Notes: generated by a model from the letters alone, not told the origin. A stretch of DNA of 64,000 bases from Humibacillus sp. DSM 29435 (GCF_001758225.1 NZ_MAST01000012.1:310001-374000); one strand, 5' to 3'; shown: positions 51,839 through 63,821, numbered from the stretch's first letter. A program made the numbers and translations.

Positions 51839-51865
51839 TTCTCACACGCTGAGACGCGAGTCTCA
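51839..51865. promoter_or_regulatory. NdgR-like palindrome near 51.85 kb
   Basis: TTCTCA-N5-TGAGAC at 51839-51855 differs from the leuC/ndgR palindrome in one base. It is followed by GCGA and GTCTCA (51860-51865), so TGAGAC-GCGA-GTCTCA is a second perfect palindrome. It could serve kup (plus) or the small gene and leuB (minus). Confidence 0.5.
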
Positions 51866-51991
51866 CGAAGCACCGGCCTGCGCAGCAGCACGGCACGGCA
51901 CGCCCCGTCCCACAGACCCGTCCCACAGACCCGTCGAACCGACCCGGCCCCGCCGCTGGACCGGGGAGCCGATGTCGGTGATGCTCAGCAG

Positions 51992-53887
51992 GTGAGCAAC
52001 GTTCGTGCCGGCGCCGAGAGCGGCGGCGCCGCCCTCGCGCTCGGCGCCCTCGGCGTCGTCTTCGGCGACATCGGCACCTCTCCCCTGTACGCCCTGCAGA
52101 CCGTCTTCTCGATCGACGACGGGGTGGTGGCCCCGACCCATGACGACGTGCACAGCGTGATCTCGCTCGTCTTCTGGTCGGTCACCGTCGTCGTGTCGGT
52201 CAAGTACGTGGCGTTCGTGCTGCGCGCCGACAACGACGGGGAGGGCGGCATCATGGCGCTCGCCGCCCTCGCGCGCAGGATGGTGCGTCCTGGCGGTCGG
52301 CGCGCCGTGCTCGTGATGCTGCTGGGGGTGCTCGGAGCTTCGCTCTTCTACGGCGACAGCGTCATCACGCCCGCCATCTCGGTCATGTCGGCCATCGAGG
52401 GTCTCTCGGTGCCGGAACCGTCGTTGCGTCAGTTCGAGGTGCCGCTCGGTGCCGCCGTCATCACCGGCCTGTTTCTCGTGCAGCGGGCCGGAACCGCCCG
52501 GGTCGGTCGGCTCTTCGGGCCGGTCATGGTGGTCTGGTTCGTCGTGCTGGCCCTGCTCGGCCTACGTGGCATCGCCGCCGACCCCGAGATCCTCACCGCC
52601 CTGTCGCCGCACTGGGGCGTGCTGTTCATCGTGGAGCACCCCGGCATCGCCTTCGTGGCCATGGGTGCGGTCGTACTCTCCATCACCGGGGCGGAAGCGC
52701 TGTACGCCGACATGGGCCATTTCGGTCGTGACCCGATCCGGCGGGCCTGGTTCTTCCTGGTCTTCCCCTGCCTCACCCTGAACTACCTGGGCCAGGGTGG
52801 GCTGGTGGTGTCTGACCCCTCGAAGGTGTCGAACCCGTTCTATCTGCTGGCCCCCTCGTGGGCCGTCTTTCCCCTCGTGGTGCTCGCCACCGCTGCGACC
52901 GTCATCGCCTCTCAGGCCGTGATCTCGGGAGCCTTCTCGGTGTCGCGGCAGGCCGAGCGGCTCGGTTACCTACCGCGCCTCACCGTGCGGCACACGTCGC
53001 AGGTCGAGAGCGGCCAGATCTACGTGCCGGCCATCAACTGGATCCTCTACGCGGCGGTGCTGCTGCTGCTGCTCACCTTCCAGTCGTCAGAGAAGCTCGC
53101 TACGGCGTACGGTCTCGCGGTCACGGGAACGTTCCTGCTGACCACGACCCTCTTCCTCGTGCTCGCCGAGGCCGCGTGGGGCTGGTCGCGGCGCAGGCTG
53201 GTGGTCGTGGGGCTGCTCTTCGGGGGCCTCGAGCTCGTGTTCTTCGCCGCGAACCTCACGAAGATCGTGCACGGCGGGTGGCTGCCCGTTCTCATCGCGG
53301 TCAGCGTCGCCACCATCATGCTCACCTGGCAGCGGGGCGGAACGATCGTCACCGCCGAGCGCCGGCACAAAGAGGGCCCGATCCAGGGGTTCGTCCGCTG
53401 GGTTCGGCTGGAGCACCCCACCCGCGTTCCCGGCACGGCCGTGTTCGTGCACCCGAGCGACCAGACCACTCCGCTGGCCCTGCGCGAGAACACCCGCCTC
53501 AACCACGTCCTCCACGAGCACGTCGTCATCGTCTCGACCATCTCCGAGAACGTGCCGCACATGCCTGACGACGACAGCATCACCTGGCACGAGCTCGGCG
53601 AGGCCGGTGAGAACATCATCCACATCGCGCTGCACTACGGCTTCCAGGACGACCAGAACGTGCCGCTGGCCCTGACCAGAGCCCGCGACTCGGGGGTGCC
53701 GGTCGACCCCGACGGCGCCACCTACTTCCTCTCGCGCATCACCTTGCAACGAGGGCCCGACCGGTCGATGCCGGCCTGGCGCAAGCGACTCTTCATCGGG
53801 CTCGCGCACAACGCTGCATCACCGATCGACTACTTCCGGCTGCCGAACGACCGCACCGTCTCGATGGGGTCGGCCGTCCAGCTCTGA
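51992..53887 (+). CDS. kup: Kup-type potassium uptake protein
   Basis: 631-aa secondary K+ (H+ symport) transporter with about 12 membrane helices in the first 430 residues: GVVFGDIGTSPLYALQTVF (signature of the first helix), DNDGEGGIMALAAL, YGDSVITPAISVMSAIEG and AEALYADMGHFGRDPIRRAW. The C-terminal 190 residues are cytoplasmic. GTG 51992. I see no cyclic-di-AMP riboswitch upstream. Confidence 0.96.
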   Translation: MSNVRAGAESGGAALALGALGVVFGDIGTSPLYALQTVFSIDDGVVAPTHDDVHSVISLVFWSVTVVVSVKYVAFVLRADNDGEGGIMALAALARRMVRPGGRRAVLVMLLGVLGASLFYGDSVITPAISVMSAIEGLSVPEPSLRQFEVPLGAAVITGLFLVQRAGTARVGRLFGPVMVVWFVVLALLGLRGIAADPEILTALSPHWGVLFIVEHPGIAFVAMGAVVLSITGAEALYADMGHFGRDPIRRAWFFLVFPCLTLNYLGQGGLVVSDPSKVSNPFYLLAPSWAVFPLVVLATAATVIASQAVISGAFSVSRQAERLGYLPRLTVRHTSQVESGQIYVPAINWILYAAVLLLLLTFQSSEKLATAYGLAVTGTFLLTTTLFLVLAEAAWGWSRRRLVVVGLLFGGLELVFFAANLTKIVHGGWLPVLIAVSVATIMLTWQRGGTIVTAERRHKEGPIQGFVRWVRLEHPTRVPGTAVFVHPSDQTTPLALRENTRLNHVLHEHVVIVSTISENVPHMPDDDSITWHELGEAGENIIHIALHYGFQDDQNVPLALTRARDSGVPVDPDGATYFLSRITLQRGPDRSMPAWRKRLFIGLAHNAASPIDYFRLPNDRTVSMGSAVQL

Positions 53888-53939
53888 GGATGCCGCTGCG
53901 CCCGGGCCGAGTCCTGGGTCACTCGTGCTCAGTCCCGGG

Positions 53940-55523
53940 TCACTCCTGGAGGTCGACAGCAGTGAACGTGGTGGCGCTGACGAGGGTCGCGATCTCGGTG
54001 CCGAGGGCCGGCGGAAGCGAGCTGTCGACGTTGAGCACCCCGATGGCCTGGTCGCCCCGACGTGAGACCTGCATCGCGCCGATGTTGATGTTCGCCTCAC
54101 CGAGGATCCGCCCGATGGAGCCGATGACGCCAGGGCGGTCGGAGTACTCGAAGACGAGCATGTGGTCGGTGAGCGGCACCTCGATGTCGTAGCCGTTGAT
54201 GCCCACGAGCTTCTCGACCATCTTCGGGCCGGTCAGGGTGCCGGAGACGCTGACCACCGTGCCATCGCTGAGCGTTCCGCGCAGGGTGGTGACGTTGCGG
54301 AAGTCGCCAGCGTCGGGGTCGGTGACCAGGCGAACCACACAACCGTGCTGCTCGGCGAACACCGGTGCGTTCACGTACGTCACGGCATCCGAGACGACGT
54401 CGGTGAAGACGCCCTTGAGGGCCACGAGCTTCCAGACGCTGACGTCGTGCTGGGTGATCTCGCCGCGCACATCGACGTCGAGCTGGGCCGGCACCGTGCC
54501 GGCGACGGCGGTGAACACGCGACCGAGCTTCTCCACCAACGAGATCCCGGGCCGCACCTCTTCGGCGATGAAGCCACTGCTGACGTTGACGGCATCCGGC
54601 ACGAGCTCACCGCCAAGCGCCAGCCGCACCGACTTCGCCACGGCGACTCCGGCCTTCTCCTGCGCCTCGTCGGTCGAGGCGCCCAGGTGGGGAGTGACCA
54701 CGACCGACTCGTGCTCGAAGAGAGGTGACTCCGTGGTCGGTTCGGTGACGAACACGTCGATGCCGGCTCCGGCAACCCGGCCCTCGCTGATGGCCTTGGC
54801 GAGCGCCGCCTCGTCGACGATGCCTCCGCGGGCGGCGTTGATGATGCGCACCGACGGCTTGACCTTGCTCAGGGCGTCCTCGCCGATCAGGCCGAGGGTC
54901 TCCGGGGTCTTGGGCAGGTGCACGGTGATGAAGTCGGACTGGGCGAGCAGCTCGTCGAGACCCACCAGCTGGGCCCCGACCAACCCGGCCTTGGCGGGCG
55001 AGGCATAGGGGTCGTAGGCGATGACCTTCATGCCGAAGCCCTTGAGCCGCTCGGCGACGAGGCCGCCGATGCGTCCGAGACCCACGACACCGACCGTCTT
55101 GTCGAGCAGCTCCACACCCGAGTACTTGCTGCGCTTCCACGCCCCGGCCTTGAGGGCCTGGTTGGCGGGCGCGATGTTTCGGGCGGTCGCGAGCAGCAGG
55201 CCGATGGCGAGCTCGGCGGCCGAGGTGATGTTCGACGTGGGTGCGTTGACGACCATGACTCCCGCCTGGGTGGCCGACTGCACGTCGACGTTGTCGAGGC
55301 CGACGCCGGCGCGGGCGATCACCTTCAGCTGTTTGGCGGCCGCGATCGCCTCAGCGTTCATCTTCGTCGCCGACCGGATCAGCACGGCGTCGACGTCGGC
55401 GAGCGCCAGCAGCAGCTCGCTGCGGTTTGCCCCGTCGCACGAACGAACCTCGAAGTCGGGACCGAGGGCCTCGATGGTGGCGGGTGACAGCTCTTCGGCG
55501 ATCAGGACGACGGGCTTGCTCAC
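53940..55523 (-). CDS. serA: D-3-phosphoglycerate dehydrogenase
   Basis: First step of serine synthesis. 527 aa, the long form: catalytic domain with ARAGVGLDNVD, Rossmann GLGRIGGLVAERLKGFGM, catalytic Arg/Glu/His in NAARGGIVDE and VVTPHLGAST; an allosteric substrate-binding domain (about 320-445); and a C-terminal ACT domain (VFEYSDRPGVIGSIGRIL), where serine binds in M. tuberculosis. ATG 55523. Convergent with kup. Confidence 0.97.
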   Translation of the reverse strand: MSKPVVLIAEELSPATIEALGPDFEVRSCDGANRSELLLALADVDAVLIRSATKMNAEAIAAAKQLKVIARAGVGLDNVDVQSATQAGVMVVNAPTSNITSAAELAIGLLLATARNIAPANQALKAGAWKRSKYSGVELLDKTVGVVGLGRIGGLVAERLKGFGMKVIAYDPYASPAKAGLVGAQLVGLDELLAQSDFITVHLPKTPETLGLIGEDALSKVKPSVRIINAARGGIVDEAALAKAISEGRVAGAGIDVFVTEPTTESPLFEHESVVVTPHLGASTDEAQEKAGVAVAKSVRLALGGELVPDAVNVSSGFIAEEVRPGISLVEKLGRVFTAVAGTVPAQLDVDVRGEITQHDVSVWKLVALKGVFTDVVSDAVTYVNAPVFAEQHGCVVRLVTDPDAGDFRNVTTLRGTLSDGTVVSVSGTLTGPKMVEKLVGINGYDIEVPLTDHMLVFEYSDRPGVIGSIGRILGEANINIGAMQVSRRGDQAIGVLNVDSSLPPALGTEIATLVSATTFTAVDLQE

Positions 55524-55629
55524 AGGGTTCCCTTCCGGAACGGGTGCACGACCCTGATCCGCAATGGACGCGGGGCCGTCGGGACGGCACCGCGGTGTGC
55601 CGCAGCCACTCTAGGCGTATCGCCGGGTG

Positions 55630-55650
55630 GTTGGCGGCAGTGCCGCCAAC
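55630..55650. other. Hairpin in the serA / reductase-like divergent region
   Basis: 9-bp stem (55630-55638 with 55642-55650), three-base loop; a second, 7-bp hairpin at 55687-55703 stands just before the next gene. Role unknown; both could form in the leader of the plus-strand gene. Confidence 0.4.
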
Positions 55651-55726
55651 ATGTGAGAGGCGCCACGGGCAACCGGGAGCCCTCGGCCCGGTTGTCAACC
55701 GGGCGGGATGCCGCCAAGGTGAGCAG

Positions 55727-56506
55727 GTGCGCATCATCGTCACAGGTGGGTTCGGTGACCTGGGCTCGCGGGTGGCCCGTGAGGCCGACCGGCGCGGGCA
55801 CGACGTCGAGCCCGTCAGCAGACGAACCGGGGTCGACCTGGCCACTGGCGAGGGGCTCGTGGGCGCGCTCCGAGGGGCTGAGGTGGTGGTCAACTGCGCC
55901 GACGACCCCCGACGGGGTGATGTCGTGACCGTGGCCGGCACCCGTCGCCTGGCCGAGGCCGTTCAAGCCGTCGAAGCCGCCCAGGCCCCGATGCACCTCG
56001 TGCATATCTCCATCGTCGGCATCGATAACTTCCCGATGGCCTACTACCGCCGCAAGCTGGCTGCGGAAGCGGCCCTCGCGGCTTCCGGAGCCGCGGTGAC
56101 CGTGCTGCGCGCCACGCAGTTCCACTCGCTGGCTGCCACCTTCGCCCGCAGCCTCACCCGCGGAGGTGTCACGTTCCAGGTCGCGGGCATGGCGTTCCAG
56201 CCCGTCGACATCGACTGGGTCGCCACGCAGCTGCTCGACCTCGCCGAAGCGCCCCGCCCGACGGGCTACCGCCGCGCACCCGACGTCGCTGGGCCCGAGG
56301 TGCTCACCGTGGCTCAGCTGGCCGACTGCCTTCGGCAGCACGACGGGCGAAAGGCCGCTCGCGTGGTGCGCTTGCCGGCACCGTTCGGTGCGCTGCGGGC
56401 CTTCGGGCGGCGGCAGAACATCCCCGCGGCCGGGCAGGGCCGCACCGGGGGTCGAACATTCGCTGACTGGCTGGCCGAGCAGCCCCGGGCTCACGACGGG
56501 CGCTGA
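55727..56506 (+). CDS. NAD(P)-binding atypical SDR (NmrA/NAD-epimerase-like)
   Basis: 259 aa. Rossmann motif VRIIVTGGFGDLGSRVAREADRRGHDV, then VVVNCADDPRRGD, HISIVGIDNFPMAYYRRKLAAE (YxxxK-like Tyr-Lys pair) and VTVLRATQFHSL. This outline matches the atypical SDRs annotated as NAD(P)H-binding or nucleoside-diphosphate-sugar epimerase proteins. GTG 55727 has AAGGTGA upstream; longer frames upstream lack similarity. Substrate unknown. Confidence 0.83.
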   Translation: MRIIVTGGFGDLGSRVAREADRRGHDVEPVSRRTGVDLATGEGLVGALRGAEVVVNCADDPRRGDVVTVAGTRRLAEAVQAVEAAQAPMHLVHISIVGIDNFPMAYYRRKLAAEAALAASGAAVTVLRATQFHSLAATFARSLTRGGVTFQVAGMAFQPVDIDWVATQLLDLAEAPRPTGYRRAPDVAGPEVLTVAQLADCLRQHDGRKAARVVRLPAPFGALRAFGRRQNIPAAGQGRTGGRTFADWLAEQPRAHDGR

Positions 56507-56612
56507 CCGGCTCTTCCGAGCGGCCTCGTCCACCAGCCGGCACCGCCGACAGGAAGATGCCGCCGGGCACGAACCCGGCGGCATCCACTGGTCGGACGAC
56601 TCGGAGCGGGAG

Positions 56613-58254
<1,642 letters not shown>

Positions 58255-58258
58255 GTGT

Positions 58259-60133
58259 TCACTCCTCGCGTTCCCAGACCGGCGCTTCGTGACGCGCCGC
58301 CAGAATCATGTCGTTGCTCACGCCGGACGGCACCATCGGCCACACCATGGCGTCACGATGAACGATGAAGTCGATCACGACGGGCCGGTCGTTGATCTCG
58401 AGCGCGGTCTTGATCACCGCGTCGACCTCTTCCACCGTCTCGGCCCGCAACCCGACGCAGCCGTAGGCGTCGGCGAGCTTGACGAAGTCGGGCACGCGCG
58501 AGGCGGTCGGCTGGAGGTCGGTGTTGGAGTAGCGCTCGCCGTAGAACAGGGTCTGCCACTGCCGCACCATGCCCAGTGAGCTGTTGTTGATGATCGCCAC
58601 CTTGATCGGGATGTGGTTGATGACGCAGGTCGCGAGCTCCTGGTTGGTCATCTGGAAGCAGCCGTCGCCGTCGATGGCCCACACCGTGCGCTCGGGCTCG
58701 GCGACCTTCGCTCCCATGGCCGCCGGCACCGAGAAGCCCATCGTGCCGAGCCCGCCGGAGTTGATCCAGGAGTTGGGCCGCTCGTAGCGCACGAACTGGG
58801 CCGCCCACATCTGGTGCTGACCGACCCCCGCCACGTAGGTCGCCTCCGGACCGCTCAGGGCACCGATCCGCTCGATGACGTACTGCGGTGACAGGGTTCC
58901 GTCGTCACTGGTCGTGTAGCCGAGCGGAAAGGTCTGCTTCCAGCCCGCGACCCGCTCACGCCACTCCGCGAAGTCCCACTCGCCCGAGTCAGCCGGTGCC
59001 GCAGCGCGATCCGCGGTGATCTGCTCAATCAGGTCGACGATCACCTCACCGACGTCACCGACGATCGGCACCTGGGCGGCGCGGTTCTTCGAGATCTCGG
59101 CCGGATCGATGTCGGCGTGGATCACCTTGGCGTCGGGCGCGAAGCTCGACAGCTGCCCCGTGACCCGGTCGTCGAAACGGGCGCCGAGAGCGATGATGAG
59201 GTCAGACTTCTGCAACCCGGTCACAGCAGCCACGGTGCCGTGCATGCCGGGCATGCCGAGGTTGAGCGGGTTGCTGTCGGGCACGGTGCCGCGCGCCATG
59301 AGGGTCGTGACGACGGGGATCTGCGTCAGCTCGACGAGCCGACGCAGCGCGTCGCTGGCGTGGCCCCGCACGACGCCCCCACCCACGTAGAGAACCGGGC
59401 GGGACGACGTCGCCATGAGCCGAGCAGCCTCACGGATCTGTTTGCCGTGCGGCCGGGTCACCGGTCGGTAGCCCGGCAGGTCGAACACCGGGGGCCAGCT
59501 GAAGGTGGTCTTGGCCTGCAGCGCGTCCTTGCTGATGTCGACCAGCACCGGGCCGGGGCGACCCGTGCTCGCGACGTGGAAGGCTTCGGCGATCGCCTGC
59601 GCGATCTTGCCGGCATCCGTCACCAGGTAGTTGTGCTTCGTGATCGGCATCGTGATGCCGCGGATGTCGGCCTCCTGGAAGGCGTCGGTGCCGATGGAGG
59701 CACTGGCCACCTGACCGGTGATGGCGACCATCGGCACGGAGTCCATGTAGGCGTTGGCGATCGGGGTGACGAGGTTGGTGGCTCCGGGGCCGGAGGTCGC
59801 GAGGCACACACCGACCTTGCCGGTGGCCGAGGCGTACCCCTCGGCCGCATGGCCGGCCCCCTGCTCGTGACGGACGAGGATGTGCCGCAGCTTCGTCGAG
59901 TCGAGCAACGGGTCGTAGGCGGGCAGGATCGCCCCGCCGGGGATGCCGAAGATGTTCTCGGCGCCGACCGCCTCGAGGGCGAGCACGAGCGCCTGGGCCC
60001 CGGTGACCTCCACCGCGACCGCTACCTCGGCCGGGCCGTCGGTCGCGACATTTGCCGCAGATGAGGCCGTTCGCGGCCGGGGCCGCGAGGCAACGTCTGC
60101 CGGCGATGGTGCCTGCTTCGTCGTGTCGGTCAC
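58259..60133 (-). CDS. ilvB: Acetolactate synthase large (catalytic) subunit
   Basis: Thiamine-diphosphate enzyme condensing pyruvate with pyruvate or 2-oxobutyrate. 624 aa: [18 protein letters not shown], catalytic Glu in [30 protein letters not shown]-type [22 protein letters not shown] region [15 protein letters not shown], and the diphosphate motif [18 protein letters not shown]. An N-terminal tail of about 45 Ala/Pro/Thr-rich residues precedes the fold. GTG 60133 is chosen for its GGAAGAG site; ATG 60151 and GTG 60187 lie upstream in frame. The leader carries an attenuator. Confidence 0.97.
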   Translation of the reverse strand: MTDTTKQAPSPADVASRPRPRTASSAANVATDGPAEVAVAVEVTGAQALVLALEAVGAENIFGIPGGAILPAYDPLLDSTKLRHILVRHEQGAGHAAEGYASATGKVGVCLATSGPGATNLVTPIANAYMDSVPMVAITGQVASASIGTDAFQEADIRGITMPITKHNYLVTDAGKIAQAIAEAFHVASTGRPGPVLVDISKDALQAKTTFSWPPVFDLPGYRPVTRPHGKQIREAARLMATSSRPVLYVGGGVVRGHASDALRRLVELTQIPVVTTLMARGTVPDSNPLNLGMPGMHGTVAAVTGLQKSDLIIALGARFDDRVTGQLSSFAPDAKVIHADIDPAEISKNRAAQVPIVGDVGEVIVDLIEQITADRAAAPADSGEWDFAEWRERVAGWKQTFPLGYTTSDDGTLSPQYVIERIGALSGPEATYVAGVGQHQMWAAQFVRYERPNSWINSGGLGTMGFSVPAAMGAKVAEPERTVWAIDGDGCFQMTNQELATCVINHIPIKVAIINNSSLGMVRQWQTLFYGERYSNTDLQPTASRVPDFVKLADAYGCVGLRAETVEEVDAVIKTALEINDRPVVIDFIVHRDAMVWPMVPSGVSNDMILAARHEAPVWEREE

Positions 60134-60191
60134 GATCTCTTCCTTCGTCATCGATGGTGTCGTCGGCCGCACACCGGCCCTCCCCACTCAC

Positions 60192-60225
60192 AAAAAAACC
60201 CTTCTGTCCGCAAGGGACGGAAGGG
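60192..60225 (-). terminator. Attenuator terminator in the ilvBNC leader
   Basis: On the minus-strand RNA, an 11-pair stem with one U-G (arms 60215-60225 and 60199-60209), five-base loop, then seven U (60198-60192). It stands 58 bases before the ilvB start. Confidence 0.9.
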
Positions 60226-60257
60226 AGCGCGCTGACCGGTCGAATGGTCTGCGCGCT
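60226..60257 (-). promoter_or_regulatory. Hairpin at the stop codon of the ilvB leader peptide
   Basis: 12-bp stem with one mismatch (60226-60237 with 60246-60257). Its 5' arm begins in the leader's TAG codon and its 3' arm abuts the terminator, the same arrangement as before cimA. Confidence 0.75.
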
Positions 60258-60282
60258 AGGGAAGTACGAGGAGCTGTGCCAC
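60256..60282 (-). CDS. ilvBNC leader peptide, branched-chain-residue rich, probably leaderless
   Basis: Eight-residue peptide MAQLLVLP; four residues are Leu or Val. The GTG codon follows GACGGT (60294-60289) by exactly six bases, and a perfect TTGACA (60317-60312) stands 17 bp further up, so the transcript very likely starts at the GTG. The stop codon, hairpin and U-tracted terminator follow without gap. An in-frame TAG 15 bases upstream excludes an earlier start. This is a minimal attenuation leader for the ilv operon. No overlapping antiterminator is visible by eye. Confidence 0.78.
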   Translation of the reverse strand: MAQLLVLP

Positions 60283-60288
60283 GTCCCT

Positions 60289-60370
60289 ACCGTCCTACGC
60301 CACCTCACCGGTGTCAATCACCCTCGTTGCGAGTCTCAGGATGTGGCCAAGCGGTCTCACCCATTGTCAC
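60289..60370 (-). promoter_or_regulatory. ilvBNC promoter with tandem GTCTCA elements
   Basis: -35 TTGACA (60317-60312) and -10-like GACGGT (60294-60289) with a 17-bp spacer. Upstream, GTCTCA occurs at 60333-60338 and 60354-60359, exactly 21 bp or two helix turns apart. Each begins a weak version of the 17-bp palindrome seen between leuC and ndgR. Confidence 0.5.
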
Positions 60371-60430
60371 GAGGTCGGGTCGGCCGGAAAGTGGGTTGTC
60401 GGCGGCAGGCTCGCTCGGGAGACTGCCTCC

Positions 60431-61399
60431 ATGGCTCAGACCACCCGTCAAGCAGCAACCGAGCTTGCTCCGGCCGACGACGCCGTCAACGCGCTGGGCC
60501 TGACCGGCTATGCCGCCCGGCCGCTGACGACGGGCGACGCGCACGCCGTGTTCGAGCTGATGGCCGAGAGCGAGGTGGAGGCGGTCGGGGAGGTCATCAT
60601 CGAGGAGGCCGACATCGTCGGCGACTGGCAACGGCCGAGCTTCGAGATCGCCCGCCACAGCATCGGCGTCTTCGACGGTAAGCGCCTCGTCGGTTACGCC
60701 GAGGTCTACCGAGGCCGCTGGGCCGATGCCGCGGTGGCGATCGGCCATCGCGGCCGGGGCATCGGCACGGCCCTGGCGCAGTGGACCCAGCGGTTGAGTC
60801 GCCGCGACGGCTCGGGGCTCGTCGGGATGCCGGTACCCGAGGGGTCGGTTGGCGAGCAGCTGCTCCAAGCCCTCGGCTACGAGGTGCTGTGGACCTCGTG
60901 GGTGCTCGCGATGCCGGCGGGCAAGCACATCGAGCCCCACCCGGTCACCGCGGGGTACTCGATCCGCGCGGCTGACGGAGACGCCGACCACCGGGCCGCG
61001 CACCACGTGATCGACGAGGCGTTTCTGGAGTGGTCGGAGCGCGAGCCGGAGAGCTTCGACGACTTTGCGGCCGGCAGTGTGCTGCGGCCCGGCTTCGAGC
61101 CGTGGCACCTGCGCCTGATGGTCGACCCGGGCGGGGCGGTCGTCGCGGTCTCCCTGCTCATGACGAACGGCGAGCTCGCTTACGTCGCCAAGCTGGCCGT
61201 ACACCGTGACCAGCGCGGACGCGGGCTCGCCCGGGCCCTGCTCGTGGACTCCTTCGCGGTCGCGCGCGAGCACGGGGCGAGCCGGTCAGAGCTGTCGACC
61301 GACTCGCGCACCGGTGCCCTCGGGCTCTACCAGAAGGTCGGCATGGAGGTCACCTCGCTCTGGCGTCACTGGGCCATCGACACCTCCGGCCAGGCGTGA
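60431..61399 (+). CDS. Protein with two GNAT acetyltransferase domains
   Basis: 322 aa. Two tandem GNAT folds. The first (about 20-165) has a degenerate cofactor loop AIGHRGRGIGTALAQW; the second (about 178-318) has AVHRDQRGRGLARALLVDSFAVA and SRTGALGLYQKVGMEV, the intact acetyl-CoA site. This architecture resembles mycothiol synthase MshD and related two-domain acetyltransferases, but I see no specific evidence for mycothiol. ATG 60431. Divergent from ilvB. Confidence 0.85.
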   Translation: MAQTTRQAATELAPADDAVNALGLTGYAARPLTTGDAHAVFELMAESEVEAVGEVIIEEADIVGDWQRPSFEIARHSIGVFDGKRLVGYAEVYRGRWADAAVAIGHRGRGIGTALAQWTQRLSRRDGSGLVGMPVPEGSVGEQLLQALGYEVLWTSWVLAMPAGKHIEPHPVTAGYSIRAADGDADHRAAHHVIDEAFLEWSEREPESFDDFAAGSVLRPGFEPWHLRLMVDPGGAVVAVSLLMTNGELAYVAKLAVHRDQRGRGLARALLVDSFAVAREHGASRSELSTDSRTGALGLYQKVGMEVTSLWRHWAIDTSGQA

Positions 61400-61436
61400 C
61401 GACAGCAGCTGGACGACACGGGCCTCGCACCACGGG

Positions 61437-63137
61437 TCAGTCGCAGACGGCGCCGCGGCTCGCGCTCCCGACCAGCTTGCGGTACTTGGAGAGGACGCCC
61501 CGGGTGTACTTCGGCTCCGGGTGGGTGACGCCAGCGGTTCGACGACGCTCCATCTCGTCGTCGTCGACGAGCAGGTCGAGCAGGCCGTTCGCAACATCGA
61601 GGCGGATGCCGTCACCATCGTGCACGAACGCAATCGGACCGTCGTCGACGGCCTCGGGGGCGACGTGCCCGACGCAGAGCCCCGTGGTGCCACCGGAGAA
61701 CCGGCCGTCGGTGAGCAGCAGCACCTCCTTGCCGAGGCCGGCGCCCTTGATGGCACCGGTGACGGCCAGCATCTCGCGCATCCCCGGCCCGCCCTTGGGG
61801 CCCTCGTAACGGATGACGACGACGTCGTTCGGCTTCAGCTCACCGTTCTCGACGGCATCCATCGCGGCGCGCTCGCCGTCGAAGACCCGCGCCGTGCCCT
61901 CGAACACGGAGTCGTCGAAGCCGGCCGACTTCACCACGGCGCCGTCGGGGGCGAGCGAGCCCTTGAGGATCGTCAGGCCACCGCTCTTGTGGATGGGCGC
62001 GCTCATGGCGCGCAGCACCTTGCCGTCGAGGTCGGGGGGCGCGATGTCGGCGAGGTTCTCGGCCATCGTCTTGCCGGTCACCGTGAGGCAGTCGCCGTGC
62101 AGCAGGCCGGCATCGAGCAGCGCGCGCATGACGACCGGCACCCCGCCGACCCGGTCGATGTCGGTCATGACGTACTCACCGAACGGCTTGACGTCGGCCA
62201 GGTGCGGCACCTTCGCGCCGACCCGGGAGAAGTCGTCGATGGTCAGGTCGACGTCGGCCTCGTGGGCCATGGCGAGCAGGTGCAGCACGGCGTTCGTCGA
62301 CCCACCGAAGGCCATCACGACCGCGATGGCGTTCTCGAACGCCTCCTTCGTCATGATGTCGCGGGCGCGGATCCCCAGGCGCAGCAGGTTGACCACGGCC
62401 TCGCCCGACTTGCGGGCGTAGCCGTCACGGCGACGGTCGGTGGCCGGTGGCGCCGCCGAACCGGGCAGGGACATGCCGATGGCTTCGGCCACCGACGCCA
62501 TGGTGTTGGCGGTGTACATGCCGCCGCAGGCCCCCTCACCGGGGCAGATGGCCCGCTCGATGGCGTCGACGTCGGCGCGTGACATCCGCCCCGCAGCGCA
62601 CGCGCCCACCGCCTCGAAGGCATCGATGATCGTGACCGTCCGCTCACTGCCGTCGGACAGCTTCGCGATGCCCGGCAGGATCGAGCCGGCGTAGAGGAAC
62701 ACCGACGACAGGTTGAGCCGGGCCGCGGCCATGAGCATTCCCGGCAGCGACTTGTCGCAGCCGGCGAGCAGCACCGACCCGTCGAGCCGTTCGGCGTTCA
62801 TGACGGTCTCGACGGAGTCTGCGATGACCTCTCGTGAGACGAGCGAGAAGTGCATGCCCTCGTGCCCCATCGAGATACCGTCGGACACCGAGATGGTGCC
62901 GAACTCCAACGGGTACCCACCGCCGGCGTGCACTCCCTCCTTCACCGCCTTCGCGAGCCGGTCGAGCGAGAGGTTGCACGGCGTGATCTCGTTCCACGAG
63001 CTGGCGACGCCGATCTGCGGCTTGGCGAAGTCGTCGTCGCCCATCCCCACGGCCCGCAGCATCCCCCGCGCGGCGGTCTTCTCCAGACCGTCGGTGACGT
63101 CGCGGCTGCGGGGCTTGATGTCAGGGGTCTGAGTCAT
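61437..63137 (-). CDS. ilvD: Dihydroxy-acid dehydratase
   Basis: Third common step of Val/Ile synthesis. 566 aa, IlvD/Edd family: [17 protein letters not shown], cluster cysteines in [17 protein letters not shown] and [45 protein letters not shown] and [21 protein letters not shown] (catalytic Ser). ATG 63137; an earlier ATG at 63149 is in frame. Separate from ilvBNC but on the same strand, 2.9 kb upstream. Confidence 0.97.
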   Translation of the reverse strand: MTQTPDIKPRSRDVTDGLEKTAARGMLRAVGMGDDDFAKPQIGVASSWNEITPCNLSLDRLAKAVKEGVHAGGGYPLEFGTISVSDGISMGHEGMHFSLVSREVIADSVETVMNAERLDGSVLLAGCDKSLPGMLMAAARLNLSSVFLYAGSILPGIAKLSDGSERTVTIIDAFEAVGACAAGRMSRADVDAIERAICPGEGACGGMYTANTMASVAEAIGMSLPGSAAPPATDRRRDGYARKSGEAVVNLLRLGIRARDIMTKEAFENAIAVVMAFGGSTNAVLHLLAMAHEADVDLTIDDFSRVGAKVPHLADVKPFGEYVMTDIDRVGGVPVVMRALLDAGLLHGDCLTVTGKTMAENLADIAPPDLDGKVLRAMSAPIHKSGGLTILKGSLAPDGAVVKSAGFDDSVFEGTARVFDGERAAMDAVENGELKPNDVVVIRYEGPKGGPGMREMLAVTGAIKGAGLGKEVLLLTDGRFSGGTTGLCVGHVAPEAVDDGPIAFVHDGDGIRLDVANGLLDLLVDDDEMERRRTAGVTHPEPKYTRGVLSKYRKLVGSASRGAVCD

Positions 63138-63215
63138 GCTCGCCAGCATAGAACCGGCCCCGCCGACCCGACACGGCATCTCAGCCGACGATCAGGTGAC
63201 GGGCCTGGATGCCGG

Positions 63216-63740
63216 TCAGCCCCTGCTCACGTGAAAGCGGAGCAACGAGCACGCGCCGAGGTCAAGGTCAGCCCACTCCCCGGCGTACTGCAGCACCGCC
63301 ATCCCGCTCGTGACGAACCCGGCGGCAAGGGCGTCGTGGGCCTCGCGGGAGCCGTCGCCATCGCAAAGCAGGCTGGTCAGGTTGGCCATCGTCGGATTGT
63401 GCCCGACCACGAGCACCCCGACCATGTCACCGGCATCCTCGCGAATCGTCTCGAGGGTCTGCTCGACTCCCCCGAGGTACACGCTGCGGCGAAACTCGAC
63501 GAACTCGGCGTTGGCCCCGCCATGACACGCCTGCTCCCACGTCTGGCGCGTGCGCACCGCCGTAGAGCAGATGACGAGGTCGGGAACGAGCCCCTCGTCT
63601 CGCAGCCAACGGCCGGCGGCCGACGCGTCGCGCCGACCCCGGGCGGCCAGCTCACGGTCGTGGTCGGGCTTGCCGAGCCCTTCCTCGGCCTTGGCGTGGC
63701 GCATCAGAACGAGGGTCTTCTCCCGCGCGGCGTTGCTCAT
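63216..63740 (-). CDS. sixA: SixA-type phosphohistidine phosphatase
   Basis: 174 aa of the histidine phosphatase superfamily: catalytic RHG-type motif LVLMRHAKAE, DHDRELAARGRRDA, SSAVRTRQTW-type STAVRTRQTWE, and second His in LVVGHNPTMANL. Small SixA proteins remove phosphate from His residues of signalling proteins. ATG 63740. Confidence 0.88.
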   Translation of the reverse strand: MSNAAREKTLVLMRHAKAEEGLGKPDHDRELAARGRRDASAAGRWLRDEGLVPDLVICSTAVRTRQTWEQACHGGANAEFVEFRRSVYLGGVEQTLETIREDAGDMVGVLVVGHNPTMANLTSLLCDGDGSREAHDALAAGFVTSGMAVLQYAGEWADLDLGACSLLRFHVSRG

Positions 63741-63821
63741 GCTCAGAGCATGCTCCCTCGACCGATGCTTGTCAGCCTGGCGGCCGGCGAGCGGGAGTCT
63801 GCCGTGCTGACGGTGCTGCTG

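Noticed and set aside
51660-51991. Riboswitch before kup
   Set aside because: I looked for the conserved cyclic-di-AMP riboswitch elements and did not find them; only a hairpin and the NdgR-like palindrome are visible.
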